Source: Morinoia aosen
Lineage: Eukaryota > Arthropoda > Malacostraca > Amphipoda > Talitridae
Reading direction: 5' to 3'
Assembly: GCA_030386875.1 (NCBI GenBank)
Contig: CM059560.1
Coordinates: forward strand, 33,722,183-33,786,182
DNA: 64,000 bases
Under the pieces are notes generated by a model. It searched no databases. It saw only the letters and a program-made list of their open reading frames with translations, and was not told the DNA's origin. Positions 42,335 through 53,585 of this stretch are shown piece by piece. The position numbers and the translations under genes are program-made. How positions within the stretch are numbered: the first letter of the stretch is position 1; each line of letters starts with the position of its first letter.

Positions 42335-43216
42335 CCTGATTATTTTGAACGAGAGAGTATTTTTGTATTGCTTTCTCAATTATCGGCACGTATCAGGATT
42401 TCGTAAACTAGTCTTAAGTTCTTAGATATGTGTCAGCATCACTGTAATTTCTGCTGTGTTCATGTCACCGACAAGTTGCCACTATTTTTTGCCGTGTGTA
42501 GAACGCTTCAATGCACAAGACACATGATCAGACTTATGTCCTCCAAAAGTTGTGCTGAAAAACTCAAGAAAATTCTCCATGAGTAATATTACCATCTGGT
42601 AGCAAGTTTGGTTTACATTTTTTGATTGACCTAAGTATATTTTATTGTTAATGCATTAATTTTGTTCATAAGCTTATATCGCTAGAATATTTCTGAAGTG
42701 CATCATGGTAGGAAGCTCATGTACTGTTACTAGCTCGTAATTTATCCAAATGATTGCTCTTCTTGCACTGCAGTGTCAACCGTGACAGTGCAAGCTTTCA
42801 ACAGACGCAGAGGCAGAGATTGGATTTAATGTCTCATATCTATATTCTTGTTCCTTAGCACACGCTTGTGTACATACTGAAAGTTTTAATTGCACAAAAT
42901 CTTCATGCGTAGTTCATTGCTTTGTATACATTAGCATTTTTACCCCGCTATTATTTAGCGTACACGCTCACTACTGATATGTTGTAACTGGAAAATGTAA
43001 TGAAAAGCCATGCCGACGGCTCTGCTTAGGCGTCAGTTATTAGCTCACCTAGCCACCTCAGTACTGTAGTTCACTTCTGATACTAGTTAATGCTGTGTGT
43101 TGAGCCTCGTCCAAAAACTGGATGCTTGTAAACCCTAATCCAAAGTGTTTGCGTGGCGGTCTTGTGGACTCTCCTTCCTCAATATTCTCCATTATTGTTA
43201 CGAAACAACGTTCGTG
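42335..43216. other. flank of the P-like gene
   Basis: No recognisable continuation of the transposase and no other gene. Sequence near 42780-42830 is slightly GC-richer. Confidence 0.35.
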
Positions 43217-43602
43217 CCCCTCAGGTGGATACAACTATTATATCTATGGGAATTAGCGCTCCCAAGGGAAAAATATGAGGTACTGTGCTGATAGTTAGGT
43301 AAGCCTTCTTTCTGTTGAAATAAGATGTTCGTAGTTTTGTGTAGGACCATCTTTTTTCGGTCTACTACTGTCCTGTTTTTCAATACCTTTAACTTTCTTC
43401 GTCAACTTTTGTCATGTTTCTTAACCTTCCTTCTTAACTGACTTTCCATGCGCACGGGATCCTGTGCCGGAACTCACCTTGTACATAAATTCAGCGTTCC
43501 CTCAACTCCATACTATATGGTGCCTTCATCCTTCCTCACTTTGAACCTCTTTGTTGTGGTATGTGGTAAAGGGAGGCTAAAACTAATCTATAATCAATCA
43601 AG
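43217..43602 (+). mobile_element. SINE-like retroposon, copy 2
   Basis: Same family as 27494-27864: cccctcagg, ggatacaa, tctatgggaattagcgctccca, ggaccatcttttttcggtc, ctgtcctgtttttca, ctcaactccatacta, ggtgccttc and a taatc-like tail. The flanks caacgttcg (43206) and caacgtacg (43603) could be a diverged target duplication. No coding sequence. Confidence 0.72.
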
Positions 43603-44130
43603 CAACGTACGCACGAATCATTCATCAATGAACGTAACATAAAAAACATTACGTTAACGTAAACTTCTTCCCATTTCTCCTTTGTAACTATTTGGGTAAT
43701 CTTTACGTATAATAAATATCAATAACATCGCAACATATTATTAGCAGGTTTTTTTTATCACCCAAATAACTTAATTTCTTCATTATCGTAATGTTTCGAC
43801 TAGTATGAGAATCTGATATTGAATGGTTTTAAAAGACAATGAACTCTTTCCGAAAACTTTTAATATACGGCACCAACGTTTTATCACATTCAGTACCTTA
43901 GTCTAACCTAAATGCGCCTTAGTCTTTATATATGAATTGCAAATATGTACATGAATGCGCATTCACGTGTATGTATAGAGAATAAAATAATAAAAAGTGT
44001 TGTCAATGTAACCACAATTCACTATTTCGGCTTTCACTATCCTTACTACGCCCAGAAACGTTTATACCTTGAGCATGAAAATTAGACTTACAATCCAAAC
44101 GAGTATCACAGTAAAGCCTGGATACGCAGC
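43603..44130. other. AT-rich interval
   Basis: No gene or repeat recognised. Confidence 0.4.
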
Positions 44131-44660
44131 CAATTGGAAGCTTTGGCCGTGATGACGTCAGCGGCCAGTCGTGACTGCTGGCTGCTGATTGGTTAGCGTG
44201 CGTGCGTATGTTTGTGTAGAGCGGGCTTGGGGTCCACCGTAGTTTTGATGTTCTTCTTATGTAAATGTTCTGTGGTCGTCACTGCGACGAGCAGTACAGT
44301 TTTGAACGTTGACGGGAGAGGTGCACAGTCATGTCTTGCTTCGCAATTGAGTTGACAAAACTCGAACGCTGAATTCTATAGACGCATTTGAAAAATTCGA
44401 CTGCTTGCAGCATGTGACGAGCAGCGCTTACAGAAGGCTAAAGCACAGCGCAACGTGCGCTTTGGTTCAATCCTGCGCTCCATACGGCTGGTCGCAATCG
44501 CGCACCTCCCCGTAAGTCACGTTGAGGCAGACTGACGCCTTGGCGGCCTTGCATTGCATTCCGCGGTGCTTCATCTTGCGTGCTGAGTGTATCATGTAGC
44601 CAGTTCTCACTTCAACTGGCGGACGGATCCACTGCCGCAATTTCTCGAGTCATGAACGCC
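44130..44660 (+). promoter_or_regulatory. CpG-rich promoter-like island with CRE and CCAAT sites
   Basis: Contains agccaattgg, a full palindromic CRE (tgatgacgtcagc) and ctgattggtt (inverted CCAAT) within 60 bp, followed by about 450 bp much richer in CpG than the neighbourhood. No open frame starts convincingly after it. It might be the promoter of an unrecognised gene or the end of a mobile element. Confidence 0.35.
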
Positions 44661-44759
44661 AGTGTATCGGGGCCTTAAGATTCAATGGGTGTAGCATAAA
44701 CAAGGCTCTTCATGTGTCTCGAAAAAAAAAGAAATTGAATGGAATCACATCAGGAGATC

Positions 44760-44958
44760 TCAAAGGCCGTGCAACAAGTCTATTTCGCCTTATCCACCTA
44801 TTATGCAATTGACCATTTATGTAATTTCAGACCCAATAAACGGCAAATATCTCAAAAACCCAAATTGTTTGAAAAATTTCACGGGAGCAAAAGTGTTCAT
44901 TTGGCCATTTCGACTTGGTGAGCAATTTTGTACCGCCTATTCTGAAACACCCTGTATA
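44760..44958 (+). mobile_element. possible DNA-transposon/MITE end (CACCCTGTATA)
   Basis: Ends cctattctgaaacaccctgtatac. Termini of the form TATACAGGGTG are frequent in arthropod MITEs and Tc1/mariner-like elements. The partner terminus was not found nearby, so this may be a fragment. Confidence 0.3.
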
Positions 44959-44959
44959 C

Positions 44960-46950
44960 ATACGCAGTACATGATAGACATCTCAATATGAAATGCGCGA
45001 AGGTATTTCCATACATGAGGTCTTTCGTTAACAAACTTTTAGGTAACCAAAATTCAATAAGCCTTGACAGATGAAAGTTTACAACAGTTCCATTAGGTGA
45101 TTCAAAACCTTAGATTTCGAACGAAATGAATTCATGCTCAATGTTCATGAGTGGCAAATTACAGAAGAATTCAACCATATAATAATTCTACAATAATTTT
45201 CAGTTTTTCCGAGTTTGGCAATAGAGCTTTTACTCTTTATTATAGTTCGGAGACAGTTTGTAAATGAAAAAAACCGTCCTCACGTTTGAGACCGCATACT
45301 CGCCCATTCTTGCAGGCACAATAATTCGATTCAGCAAGATTCTCCGATATTTAATGCTTGGTTTCGTTATCAAGTGTTCTCCCCCAAATTTCCCTCAGGA
45401 TGAATTGCAGTGACTGGCTTGGCTACACGAGAGTATTCAATTATAGTTACTTGACCATTCGCACGCCTTTTTTGCCGCGCGCTCAGGATTACTGTCCTGT
45501 GAAAACGTCCAAGAGAAACTCTTCAATAAAAGTTTTACATTCAGTAAGAGATTCTTGACATCATCTAACGAGTATATTAAATCATTCCTCTTTCTATCTT
45601 AATTGTGGAGTGCACCTGCTACATGCGAGGTGATTTACTCTTAGCCATTAGACTACCTTTTGCTTGCTTCACAGTAGGCATGGTAACTTCGGGCTCGTGA
45701 GCAAAGTTCTCCGTTCTCTCAACATGACGAGGGCATCGCATCCAAAAAATTAATTTTCGTTACATCAAAACGAGCGTGTTACAAAATTTAACTCTTTTTC
45801 TTTGCCTAAATGTTCCTAAGCAGCAGGCTATCCCGGTAAGATAGGGTTTAACTTGTGATGTTCTTGCATAATTCTCTGCTGATGGTTCAATTTTGAACAG
45901 ATTGCAATTTAAGTTTTAACCATTTTCTAGCAATCATAAGCCCATTCACAATCTTTAACATGTTTAGAGGCGCACTAACACTGATATTTGGTGGCGTTCT
46001 CAAGCTCGGAGAGTTAATGGTTGTGATATCAAGCTCGCAATGGGGCAGGACTCGTTTAATCGGGCAGAGGATCAGGTAAATACAATCCCTTCTGAATGAT
46101 ACTACCTGGCTAGTTTTCCAACAGGAAATTTTCAGGACTTCTCTCCCCTGAGGCAGAATTTCGAACTAAGGCAACCTTAGGCATTGTATAATTTTTCATC
46201 TTACTGGAGAAATTCTTGATATACAAAAATCTCAAATGTTGTAAGCCCGTCTTCACTCAATAGTCTTTGTAAAGGTATTCAAATAAAAAATTATTTTCAT
46301 CGATATACTCGAATATTTTCTGTTTTCTACCCACTTATTCCGTTAAATATGAATCGGTATACAAGAAAACTCTACTGATTTACTCTACAAGCTTGATTAG
46401 ACTCGATTAGGAGTTAGTTTAAATAACTCTAACCACAACAAAGGTAATCCAACGAGAGGAATGATAAAGGTATCATTTACTATGGAAATAAGGGAACAAG
46501 ATTCCCATACAAGATCCTTTGCGCATTAAAACAAGTTAGAAAGGAAATTTTTGAAACATGATAACAATTAAAGAAAAAACTAATAAATCACAACAGTGCA
46601 CTGAAAAATATGGTCCTAAACAAAACAAAAATTTCATTCTACTTCAACTAAAGGAATGCCTAACCATAACATGCAACCTCACCTTTAAAAAAGTACAAAA
46701 TCCATCATGTTCACAAATAAAAATACGGTATTAATGAGAGAATGCGGTGGCCTCAATACAAGTACAGTAATACTACACAAGTCTCACAGCGTTATTGCGG
46801 CTAAGAAATGCTTAACGAGCCGAGACTAAACCTAAGAGCGGTTTAATAAAGCAAAAACTAATACCAATCCACAATAAAATGTCCACATTCAAACAGAAGT
46901 TCGCCGTCACAACACTAGTACACTAGGTCAACATTAATAAACAATTACAA
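44960..46950. other. AT-rich interval without recognised genes
   Basis: Short open frames only. Nothing with family motifs on either strand. Confidence 0.4.
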
Positions 46951-46952
46951 CA

Positions 46953-47993
46953 TTAGTCCACTGTCGCATCACTAGTCCACTGTCGCATCACTAGTCCACT
47001 GTCGCATCACTAGTCCACTGTCGCATCACTAGTCCACTGTCGCATCACTAGTCCACTGTCGCATCACTAGTCCACTGTCGCATCACTAGTCCACTGTCGC
47101 ATCACTAGTCCACTGTCGCATCACTAGTCCACTGTCGCATCACTAGTCCACTGTCGCATCACTAGTCCACTGTCGCATCACTAGTCCACTGTCGCATCAC
47201 TAGTCCACTGTCGCATCACTAGTCCACTGTCGCATCACTAGTCCACTGTCGCATCACTAGTCCACTGTCGCATCACTAGTCCACTGTCGCATCACTAGTC
47301 CACTGTCGCATCACTAGTCCACTGTCGCATCACTAGTCCACTGTCGCATCACTAGTCCACTGTCGCATCACTAGTCCACTGTCGCATCACTAGTCCACTG
47401 TCGCATCACTAGTCCACTGTCGCATCACTAGTCCACTGTCGCATCACTAGTCCACTGTCGCATCACTAGTCCACTGTCGCATCACTAGTCCACTGTCGCA
47501 TCACTAGTCCACTGTCGCATCACTAGTCCACTGTCGCATCACTAGTCCACTGTCGCATCACTAGTCCACTGTCGCATCACTAGTCCACTGTCGCATCACT
47601 AGTCCACTGTCGCATCACGAGTCCACTGTCGCATCACGAGTCCACTGTCGCATCACTAGTCCACTGTCGCATCACTAGTCCACTGTCGCATCACTAGTCC
47701 ACTGTCGCATCACTAGTCCACTGTCGCATCACTAGTCCACTGTCGCATCACTAGTCCACTGTCGCATCACTAGTCCACTGTCGCATCACTAGTCCACTGT
47801 CGCATCACTAGTCCACTGTCGCATCACTAGTACACTGTCGCATCACTAGTCCACTGTCGCATCACCAGTCCACTGGCACATCACTAGTCCACCGTCACAT
47901 CACTAGTCCACCGTCACATCACAAGTCCACCGTCACATCACTAGTCCACTGTCACATCACTAGTCCACTGTCACATCACTAGTACACTCGCAC
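46953..47993 (+). repeat. 19 bp satellite block, about 54 units
   Basis: The unit actagtccactgtcgcatc repeats with almost no variation for about 900 bp. Toward the right edge units drift (tccaccgtcacatca), and a few last ones (to 47993) are diverged. A homogeneous centre with decayed edges is the usual sign of unequal exchange. There are no spacers between units, so this is not a CRISPR array. Confidence 0.97.
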
Positions 47994-48091
47994 GGCACTA
48001 TTTCTCAGTCACATACAAATTCCGTCCCACACTAGTCCACCGCCACAGCATATTCTTCTACTCTAGGGCTACCGAGGCGCGCGTCGGAAGT

Positions 48092-48382
48092 TCACAGGCG
48101 CGGCCGTTTCGATGGCACATACAGCTCTTCGGATGGACTGTCATCCTCAGACAGGATTATGCTAAGAGCCAAATCAGGCCTAGAGGCTCGATTGCCGGAG
48201 GTGTGAGGGACATGACAACTGGAGGAGTGTGAAGCATGACCGCTGGTGGATGGTTGAGTTTTTTTGAGGTTTTCAGGAGCATCCGAGGCATCGCCGTCAG
48301 GAGTGCTGCTGAAGTTAGTCAGCGGCATCGGCCGTCCCACCTCTTCTGAACCCTGAACGCCCAACTGCTCGTCCACCATCAA
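48092..48382 (-). CDS. probable last exon of an unrecognised minus-strand gene
   Basis: Acceptor cttcacatcatttcag is directly followed, in phase 0, by LMVDEQLGVQGSEEVG and 96 codons in total to a stop. The sequence is serine-rich and acidic (LSIILSEDDSPSEELY) and ends PSKRPRL, which resembles a nuclear localisation signal. GC content is above the local average, which supports coding. Upstream exons were not found. It could be host or transposon-derived. The 19 bp satellite begins about 100 bp beyond the stop, so it would lie in or next to the 3' UTR. Confidence 0.4.
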   Translation of the reverse strand: MMVDEQLGVQGSEEVGRPMPLTNFSSTPDGDASDAPENLKKTQPSTSGHASHSSSCHVPHTSGNRASRPDLALSIILSEDDSPSEELYVPSKRPRL

Positions 48383-48419
48383 CTGAAATGATGTGAAGAG
48401 CCTAATTAACATAGGCATT

Positions 48420-49067
48420 ATAGTACTTGACGATTAGGCATCATCGCAGCTCTCGTTGCGTTCTAATAGTGAGAATTGTCTCCGTGTGTTATTCACGTGT
48501 TAGCTCACGAGGATTTTCACTTCATTTATAGAGGAGTACTTCGTAAATTTAACATCATGCTTTAAATGGATGGATAGTGGGTTTCCAAAAAACACTTTTG
48601 ATTGACACCTAGTCCATTAAGCATTTATTTACGTTAGTCACGTGCTGTCATGGTGGTGACATATGACACCTCGTCAAATACAATCTAATACTTCCTTAAC
48701 GTTTTTTATATATCATAAAATGGTAAGATCTTACGCACAAAATCTTGCTCAGCATTGGGGCAAACGCAGTAATTTTGAGATATGTATGAAGAACTAAAAA
48801 CCAAAACAACAGTCATTCATCTCCAAGCTTAAGGAATTTTGCAATGTGTTGAACAGTGTCATGTTAAACTGCATAGGCAACTTAAACGAAATCTTATCAC
48901 ACAAGTGAAATAAGCAATGAAGAATTACGAGAATTTCCTTCGCTATATTCACAGGTGAGGGAGCTATTCCAGGACATGTTTTAGTTCAATGCACACTCAA
49001 TTCCTTCATAATATTTCTTTATTTCAGAGAAGAGATGTTAGATTACATATTAGTTTATAATAATAAA
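48420..49067. other. AT-rich interval
   Basis: Would be the intron upstream of the exon at 48092-48382 if that call is right. Nothing else seen. Confidence 0.35.
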
Positions 49068-50400
49068 TTAATTTATTTTATGTGACCAAAAAACCATGCT
49101 TTTTAAAAATTTTTTTTTGTACAAAAAACATGAGTGTTATTAAATTTTATCTGACCAAAAAGACATGACCTTTTAAAAACCATGTTTTTTTTACAAAAAG
49201 TCATTAATATCCATGTTTTTAGTCATGATTTTTTTGGTAAAGAAAACATGTTTTAAAAAAACCAGCATGATTTTTTTTTTTGGCACATAAAATATATTAA
49301 TGTCCACATTTTTTAATCATGATTTTTCTGTAAAAAAGATTTTTTTCAAAAAAACAGCATGGATGTTTATGGTAAAATAAAGTATTTTAATATCTGTGTT
49401 TTTTAGTCATAACTTTTTTTGTAACAAAAACATTCAAAAAATAGCATGGATTTTTTGGTCACATAAGATATATTAATATCCATTAGAACCATATCAGGTC
49501 TTAGAATAAAATATCCACAAAGAATCTATTCACTCTATAAAACCTTTTGGAGACTAGCTCCATCCTCAGTAAGTCATTCAGTTAAATGTTTTTCAAAGGA
49601 ACAGTGAAAATTCGTGGTCTATTTCACCAAATTTTACTGAATGACTGAGGATGGAGCTGGTCTCCGAAAGGTTTTGTGGAGTGAATAGATTGTTTGTAGA
49701 CATTTTATTCTGAGACCTAGTACAGTTCTAATAAACATGATTTCAATATTAACAGCATTCTTTGTTTATAAGTTTCTAAAGACAAATTCGATTAAAGAAA
49801 AATAACTTTCCTGATATTTGTATCTGTGTTTTTTTAGTCATGATTTTTTTTAAATGTTTTTCAAGAAAAAACATTTTTTTGGTCCCATAAAATATAATAG
49901 CTTTTAGTCAAGATTTTTCTGTTGAAAAACGTTATAAAAAAACGCATTTGGTTTTTAAGGTCACATAAATATATTAATATCCATGGTTTTTATTCATAAT
50001 TTTGTATAAATAACATGTTTTTTTAAAAACAGCATGGTTTTTTTAGTAACATCTCTATCAATGACCATAAGTAAAGATATGTTATTATAACCCACCATTT
50101 TGGAAGTTGAAGGTCATTCACATCTATTGTAAAATGAATGAAATATCAAAGCATGAAACCACAGAAAATAAAAAATTTCATAAAACCATGGAAAACCACC
50201 AATTAAGAAGTATGCTGTTTTATTTTGTAATTTGACATGAAAACAAATAATGTAAAGTGGTTCTTTTTCTTGCTGAGTTATTTTCAGACAAAATATTAAA
50301 AAAAAATATATATCCACGTTTTTTTTGGCCACGGTTTTTTTTGTAAAAAAAACGTGTTTTTTTTTTAAAAACGGCATTGTTTTTTTTGAGTCACATCTCT
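49068..50400 (+). repeat. degenerate AT-rich tandem array, unit about 90-110 bp
   Basis: Recurring order in each unit: ggtcacataaaatatattaa, tatccatgttttt, agtcatgatttttt, gtaaaaaaaacatg, ttaaaaacagcatggttttt. About eight to ten decayed units are seen, broken by a MITE at 49486-49728 and by ordinary AT-rich sequence at 50.07-50.28 kb. Homopolymer lengths vary widely, so assembly here may be inexact. Confidence 0.7.
49486..49728. mobile_element. MITE with about 90 bp terminal inverted repeats and TA target duplication
   Basis: The left arm (gaaccatatcaggtcttaga onward) is the reverse complement of the right arm (ending tctgagacctagtacagttc) with a few mismatches, through gactagctccatcctcag and ctgaggatggagctggtctc. 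The loop is about 50 bp. TA at 49484-49485 and 49729-49730 fits a Tc1/mariner-type target duplication. No coding sequence: a non-autonomous hairpin element. Confidence 0.82.
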
Positions 50401-51515
50401 ACCCTCATCAAAAACTCAACAATTAGTTAGACACCTTAGTTACTACTATTTATTGATTTGAAATCATCCAAGTCATTACTGATTGGATCACTAGTTAGCA
50501 TTGAATACAAAATCATGTAAATTATCCCAATATTTCAAACTAGATGTGTGTTCATGACCAAGAACAAATTTTGCAACTAATGATAGCATTTAAGTTTTGA
50601 TGCAAAATTTATTTTACACCATGTGTAATTTTAACTTAGAACCATTCCATATAATGAGCCAAAAACCAAGTCATTGAACACACATCTACTCTCAAGGTTA
50701 TGTAGTTTCCTGCAACCATCATTTGGCTTAACACATTAAAATTTCAATGTAATAACAGTCTATCACATCTTTTTCTCTTAAAATAAAGCTACATTTTACA
50801 GCTGACATTTCCATCATTAGTGCTGTAGATTTTTACCAACAAGATCCCAAACACTCCAGCCAAGCCCGAGAACCATGAGCTCAGTTCCACAAGAACCATA
50901 AGCTCAGTTCTCAACGCAGAGTACTGTCTAAACACATTCTAACACAAGAGCACTGTAACATTATCAGTATTATACACATATACATTCAAGGTGCTACAAT
51001 AAAGGTTTCAACATTTAAGACAGGGAGGAAGGTGGGAAAGAAATGTCTCTGGCAACGCCAGGAAAAAGAATCTTCTTTCTGCGTCAGAGGTAAGTCATAA
51101 CCTAGCAGAAAGTTAGATTCTTCTCCTTTTGCGTTGCCAAAGGAGCACAGAATGACAAGCAGTGTTTTGAATTTGTAAGTCAGGAAAGTTGTTAGTTGTG
51201 TTGACCATGTTTGTTCAATATAATTTGAAACTAGTAAATACAAGAAGAAATTATAACATTATTTTTAACCTTATATTATAAATAACCATATTTTTCTAGT
51301 TAAAAATTCAAAATATTGACCTATGTAAATATATACATACACTTTTACACCTGGAAATCAAAACATGTTTATTGAATCATATCTAGTGCTTTCTATCAGT
51401 AGAAGAGAAATTTTAAAAAAATACCCGTATAAATTCTAGGATGAACACAATGAATACTAGAGTTTAGGTATCAAAGTAAGTTCTTTCATCATTTAATTTT
51501 TACTCACTCAATAAG
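50401..51515. other. AT-rich interval
   Basis: No gene supported. The 85-codon open frame near 51.0-51.24 kb has no motif. Confidence 0.4.
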
Positions 51516-51893
51516 TTAGGGAGAATCCAGGCCTAAAATTATTTTGCCCACTGAAGAGTCAGTGGTAGAGGCCTGATAATAGTTTCTAAAGGTATTGACA
51601 CTCTTCCAATCTCCCGCCGCGATAATCTGGTGAATTGAGGCTCCTCGAGCATGTGCAGCAGACAAACCGGCGCCTCGGTAGGAATGTGCGGTGAATTGAT
51701 TGGTATCTATACCCGCAAGTTTCAAAACTTGGGTTAGCCATCTTGCTTGAGTTTGTCGAGTTACTGGTCTTTTTGATGACCAAGAGAGGAAAAGTCGTGT
51801 AGGCTTAGGCTCCCCTTTTAAGCAGCACTGGGATCTCAAGGAAAGAGTTCTGTTCATATGCGCATAAACATAATGACTGGTATCAAGCTCTGG
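51516..51893 (-). pseudogene. tyrosine recombinase fragment of DIRS/Crypton type (fossil)
   Basis: C-terminal catalytic part only: RWLTQVLKLAGIDTNQF, HSYRGAGLSAAHARGASIHQ, IAAGDWKSVNTFRNYY. These carry the HxxR, the GxW and the final tyrosine of phage-integrase-fold recombinases, in the form seen in DIRS-like elements and Cryptons of invertebrates. The N-terminal part and any reverse transcriptase are not recognised nearby, so it is treated as an incomplete old copy. Which of the two groups it came from is undecided. Confidence 0.7.
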
Positions 51894-52769
51894 CAGCGAT
51901 GGTGTCGAGATGCATTTTCAAAATTCTTCTTGTGGTTTTAAGGGGTTCATAAATGTTACGATTGGTGGGTATGGTTAGTTATTAACATCCAATCATAAAC
52001 GTTTACTCAATATAGTGTTTTTCGAAGTCGCAAGAGAGGGATAATAAAGACAATTCATGGGATAACTCAGCTGAGCGGTATTTATTGAAGGAAGCCGTGA
52101 TGACCGAGGCGTGCTTGAATTCGGACGATCTTCTCTTAGATGGGAAACTCCGTGCAGGCGAGGTCCGGCGCGCGATGACGTTGGCAGGGTGTGAGTGAGT
52201 GTTTTTGTGGAGATTCACAGTCTGTTTAATTTTAGTGACTGACAGAATATCAATTCCACCCGTGACGTGTGGATGAGTCACTATTTATGGGTCAGACTTT
52301 AGAATAATTCCACGATGTGAAAAGCAAGTTGTCGTGGTTGAGCGGGTAGATTAGTTAGCCATTTGTCGTAATATACTAGGCTCTACTAGCTCTGAACCAA
52401 GTAATTGCAATGTGATATATATAACCAAAGGTCAAGCCGTCTCACGTCACAGATATGCTATTTATGTGGGGTAACTTGATGGTTTAGTGAGCGATAATAT
52501 GCCACGTGAATTTGCATGTGAAGCTCAGACCCAGGGAATGTGTGTTGTGGCGTTTGGTGCCGTCGAGGATCTGCAATAATCGAAGACGCTGAATGAGAAG
52601 GTTCTCGAAGAGGCATCAAGGAAAAATTCCACAACTGACAATCCCTACACTGCAATGATGATTTTCCCATCACGGAGAAAACCCTGAATTTCTTCCATAG
52701 ATTTAAATCAAAGCTATTAAGTTCTTTTACAGGCTCAGGAAGAAAATAGAAAGATTACCAGCCGGGAAT
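51894..52769. other. interval with a possible minus-strand solo LTR
   Basis: At about 51.95-52.45 kb the minus strand has a TATA-like cataaatag, a GC-richer stretch, an AATAAA, and could run from TGTGACG to CGTAACA. That resembles a solo LTR, but I see no target duplication and no second copy. The remaining sequence is unremarkable. Confidence 0.3.
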
Positions 52770-52773
52770 GGCT
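52770..52773 (+). repeat. target-site duplication GGCT, left
   Basis: ggct directly precedes the left LTR and follows the right LTR at 58348-58351. Confidence 0.85.
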
Positions 52774-53551
52774 TGTGGTGGTATGAACACACACCACCAC
52801 ACAAGCTTAGAAGCGCCACCTCATAGCCTCAAAGCGCCAGTACTAAACGACCAATAATCAGAGCTAAAGTCTGGCGCTGGGGTGCCGGACCGACCTTTAT
52901 AAGCAGCTTGCTTCGAACAGTCAGGCAACGTCGATATAAACCTCCGTAAGTATAGCACAAGCCTAGACGGCGAAAAGTGGGCACCTCAGTCTTGGCCAAT
53001 CGGAAACCTGGACGGGTAGAGTCAGCCTCCAGCGAGGCCTATATAAACAGCCGCGCAGCCAGCGGAGCCTCAGTACACTCGCAGCGTCCCTGGTGTTTAC
53101 AACAAAGTCTCGACGCTCCGCAAGCACCATCTCTGCTACCGTCACTGCCGCCTCGACTGCCAGCCGCCACTCCTCGTCGCTCCCTCGACTCGAGCCAGTT
53201 CCCTGCTAGCGCCTCTGATACTCCTCGTTCGGAGACTCTCGGTCGGTAGCCGCCTCACCGGTCTGCTCTCGTCCTACGACCACGCTGCGCCTCCCCGACA
53301 ACCGTCGGCCGGCCTGGACGTCCTCGGTTGCTGTACTACCCGGTTGTGATATTTCATTGTGTGCCACTATTGTCGGCGATCTTCTCAATAATACGGCATT
53401 AATTCCAGTTGTGTTTTCCTTACCCTGTCGGGTTCGTTTGCACCTCAGGCACTCGCTCCGGGCATTGATGTACAAAGTCTAAAGGTTTACAAAGTCTAAA
53501 GGTTTACAAAGTCTGCCCGGAGTGTAAAGCAGCCTGAGGGAGAACACCACA
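52774..53551 (+). repeat. 5' LTR (778 bp)
   Basis: Starts TGTGGTGGTATGAACACACA and ends AGAACACCACA. The first 28 bp fold on themselves (TGTGGTGGT against ACCACCACA). A TATA box (cctatataaacag) lies near 53040. Near the end, ggtttacaaagtctaaa is repeated about three times. Confidence 0.95.
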
Positions 53552-53575
53552 CTGGTGACCCCAGAGTGACCCGGC
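53552..53575 (+). promoter_or_regulatory. primer-binding site
   Basis: TGGTGACCCCAGAGTGACCC begins one or two bases after the 5' LTR. The first ten bases fit the 3' end of tRNA-Trp as used by CsRn1-type elements; the later bases are less certain. Confidence 0.6.
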
Positions 53576-53585
53576 AGGTGGAAGC

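Noticed and set aside
36840-42340. P-element terminal inverted repeats around the THAP gene
   Set aside because: I looked for a 31 bp inverted pair around 36.8 and 42.4 kb and found none, so mobility of this copy is not claimed.
46953-47993. CRISPR-like regular repeats
   Set aside because: Units are head-to-tail without spacers and the context is a eukaryotic genome; this is a satellite.
52003-52281. 92-codon minus-strand frame near 52.1 kb
   Set aside because: No known domain; the region looks more like a solo LTR than a gene.
53206-53475. Open frames within the LTRs (copies at 52977-53249, 53206-53475 and 57773-58271)
   Set aside because: Identical frames in both LTRs come from GC-rich LTR sequence; no protein family match.
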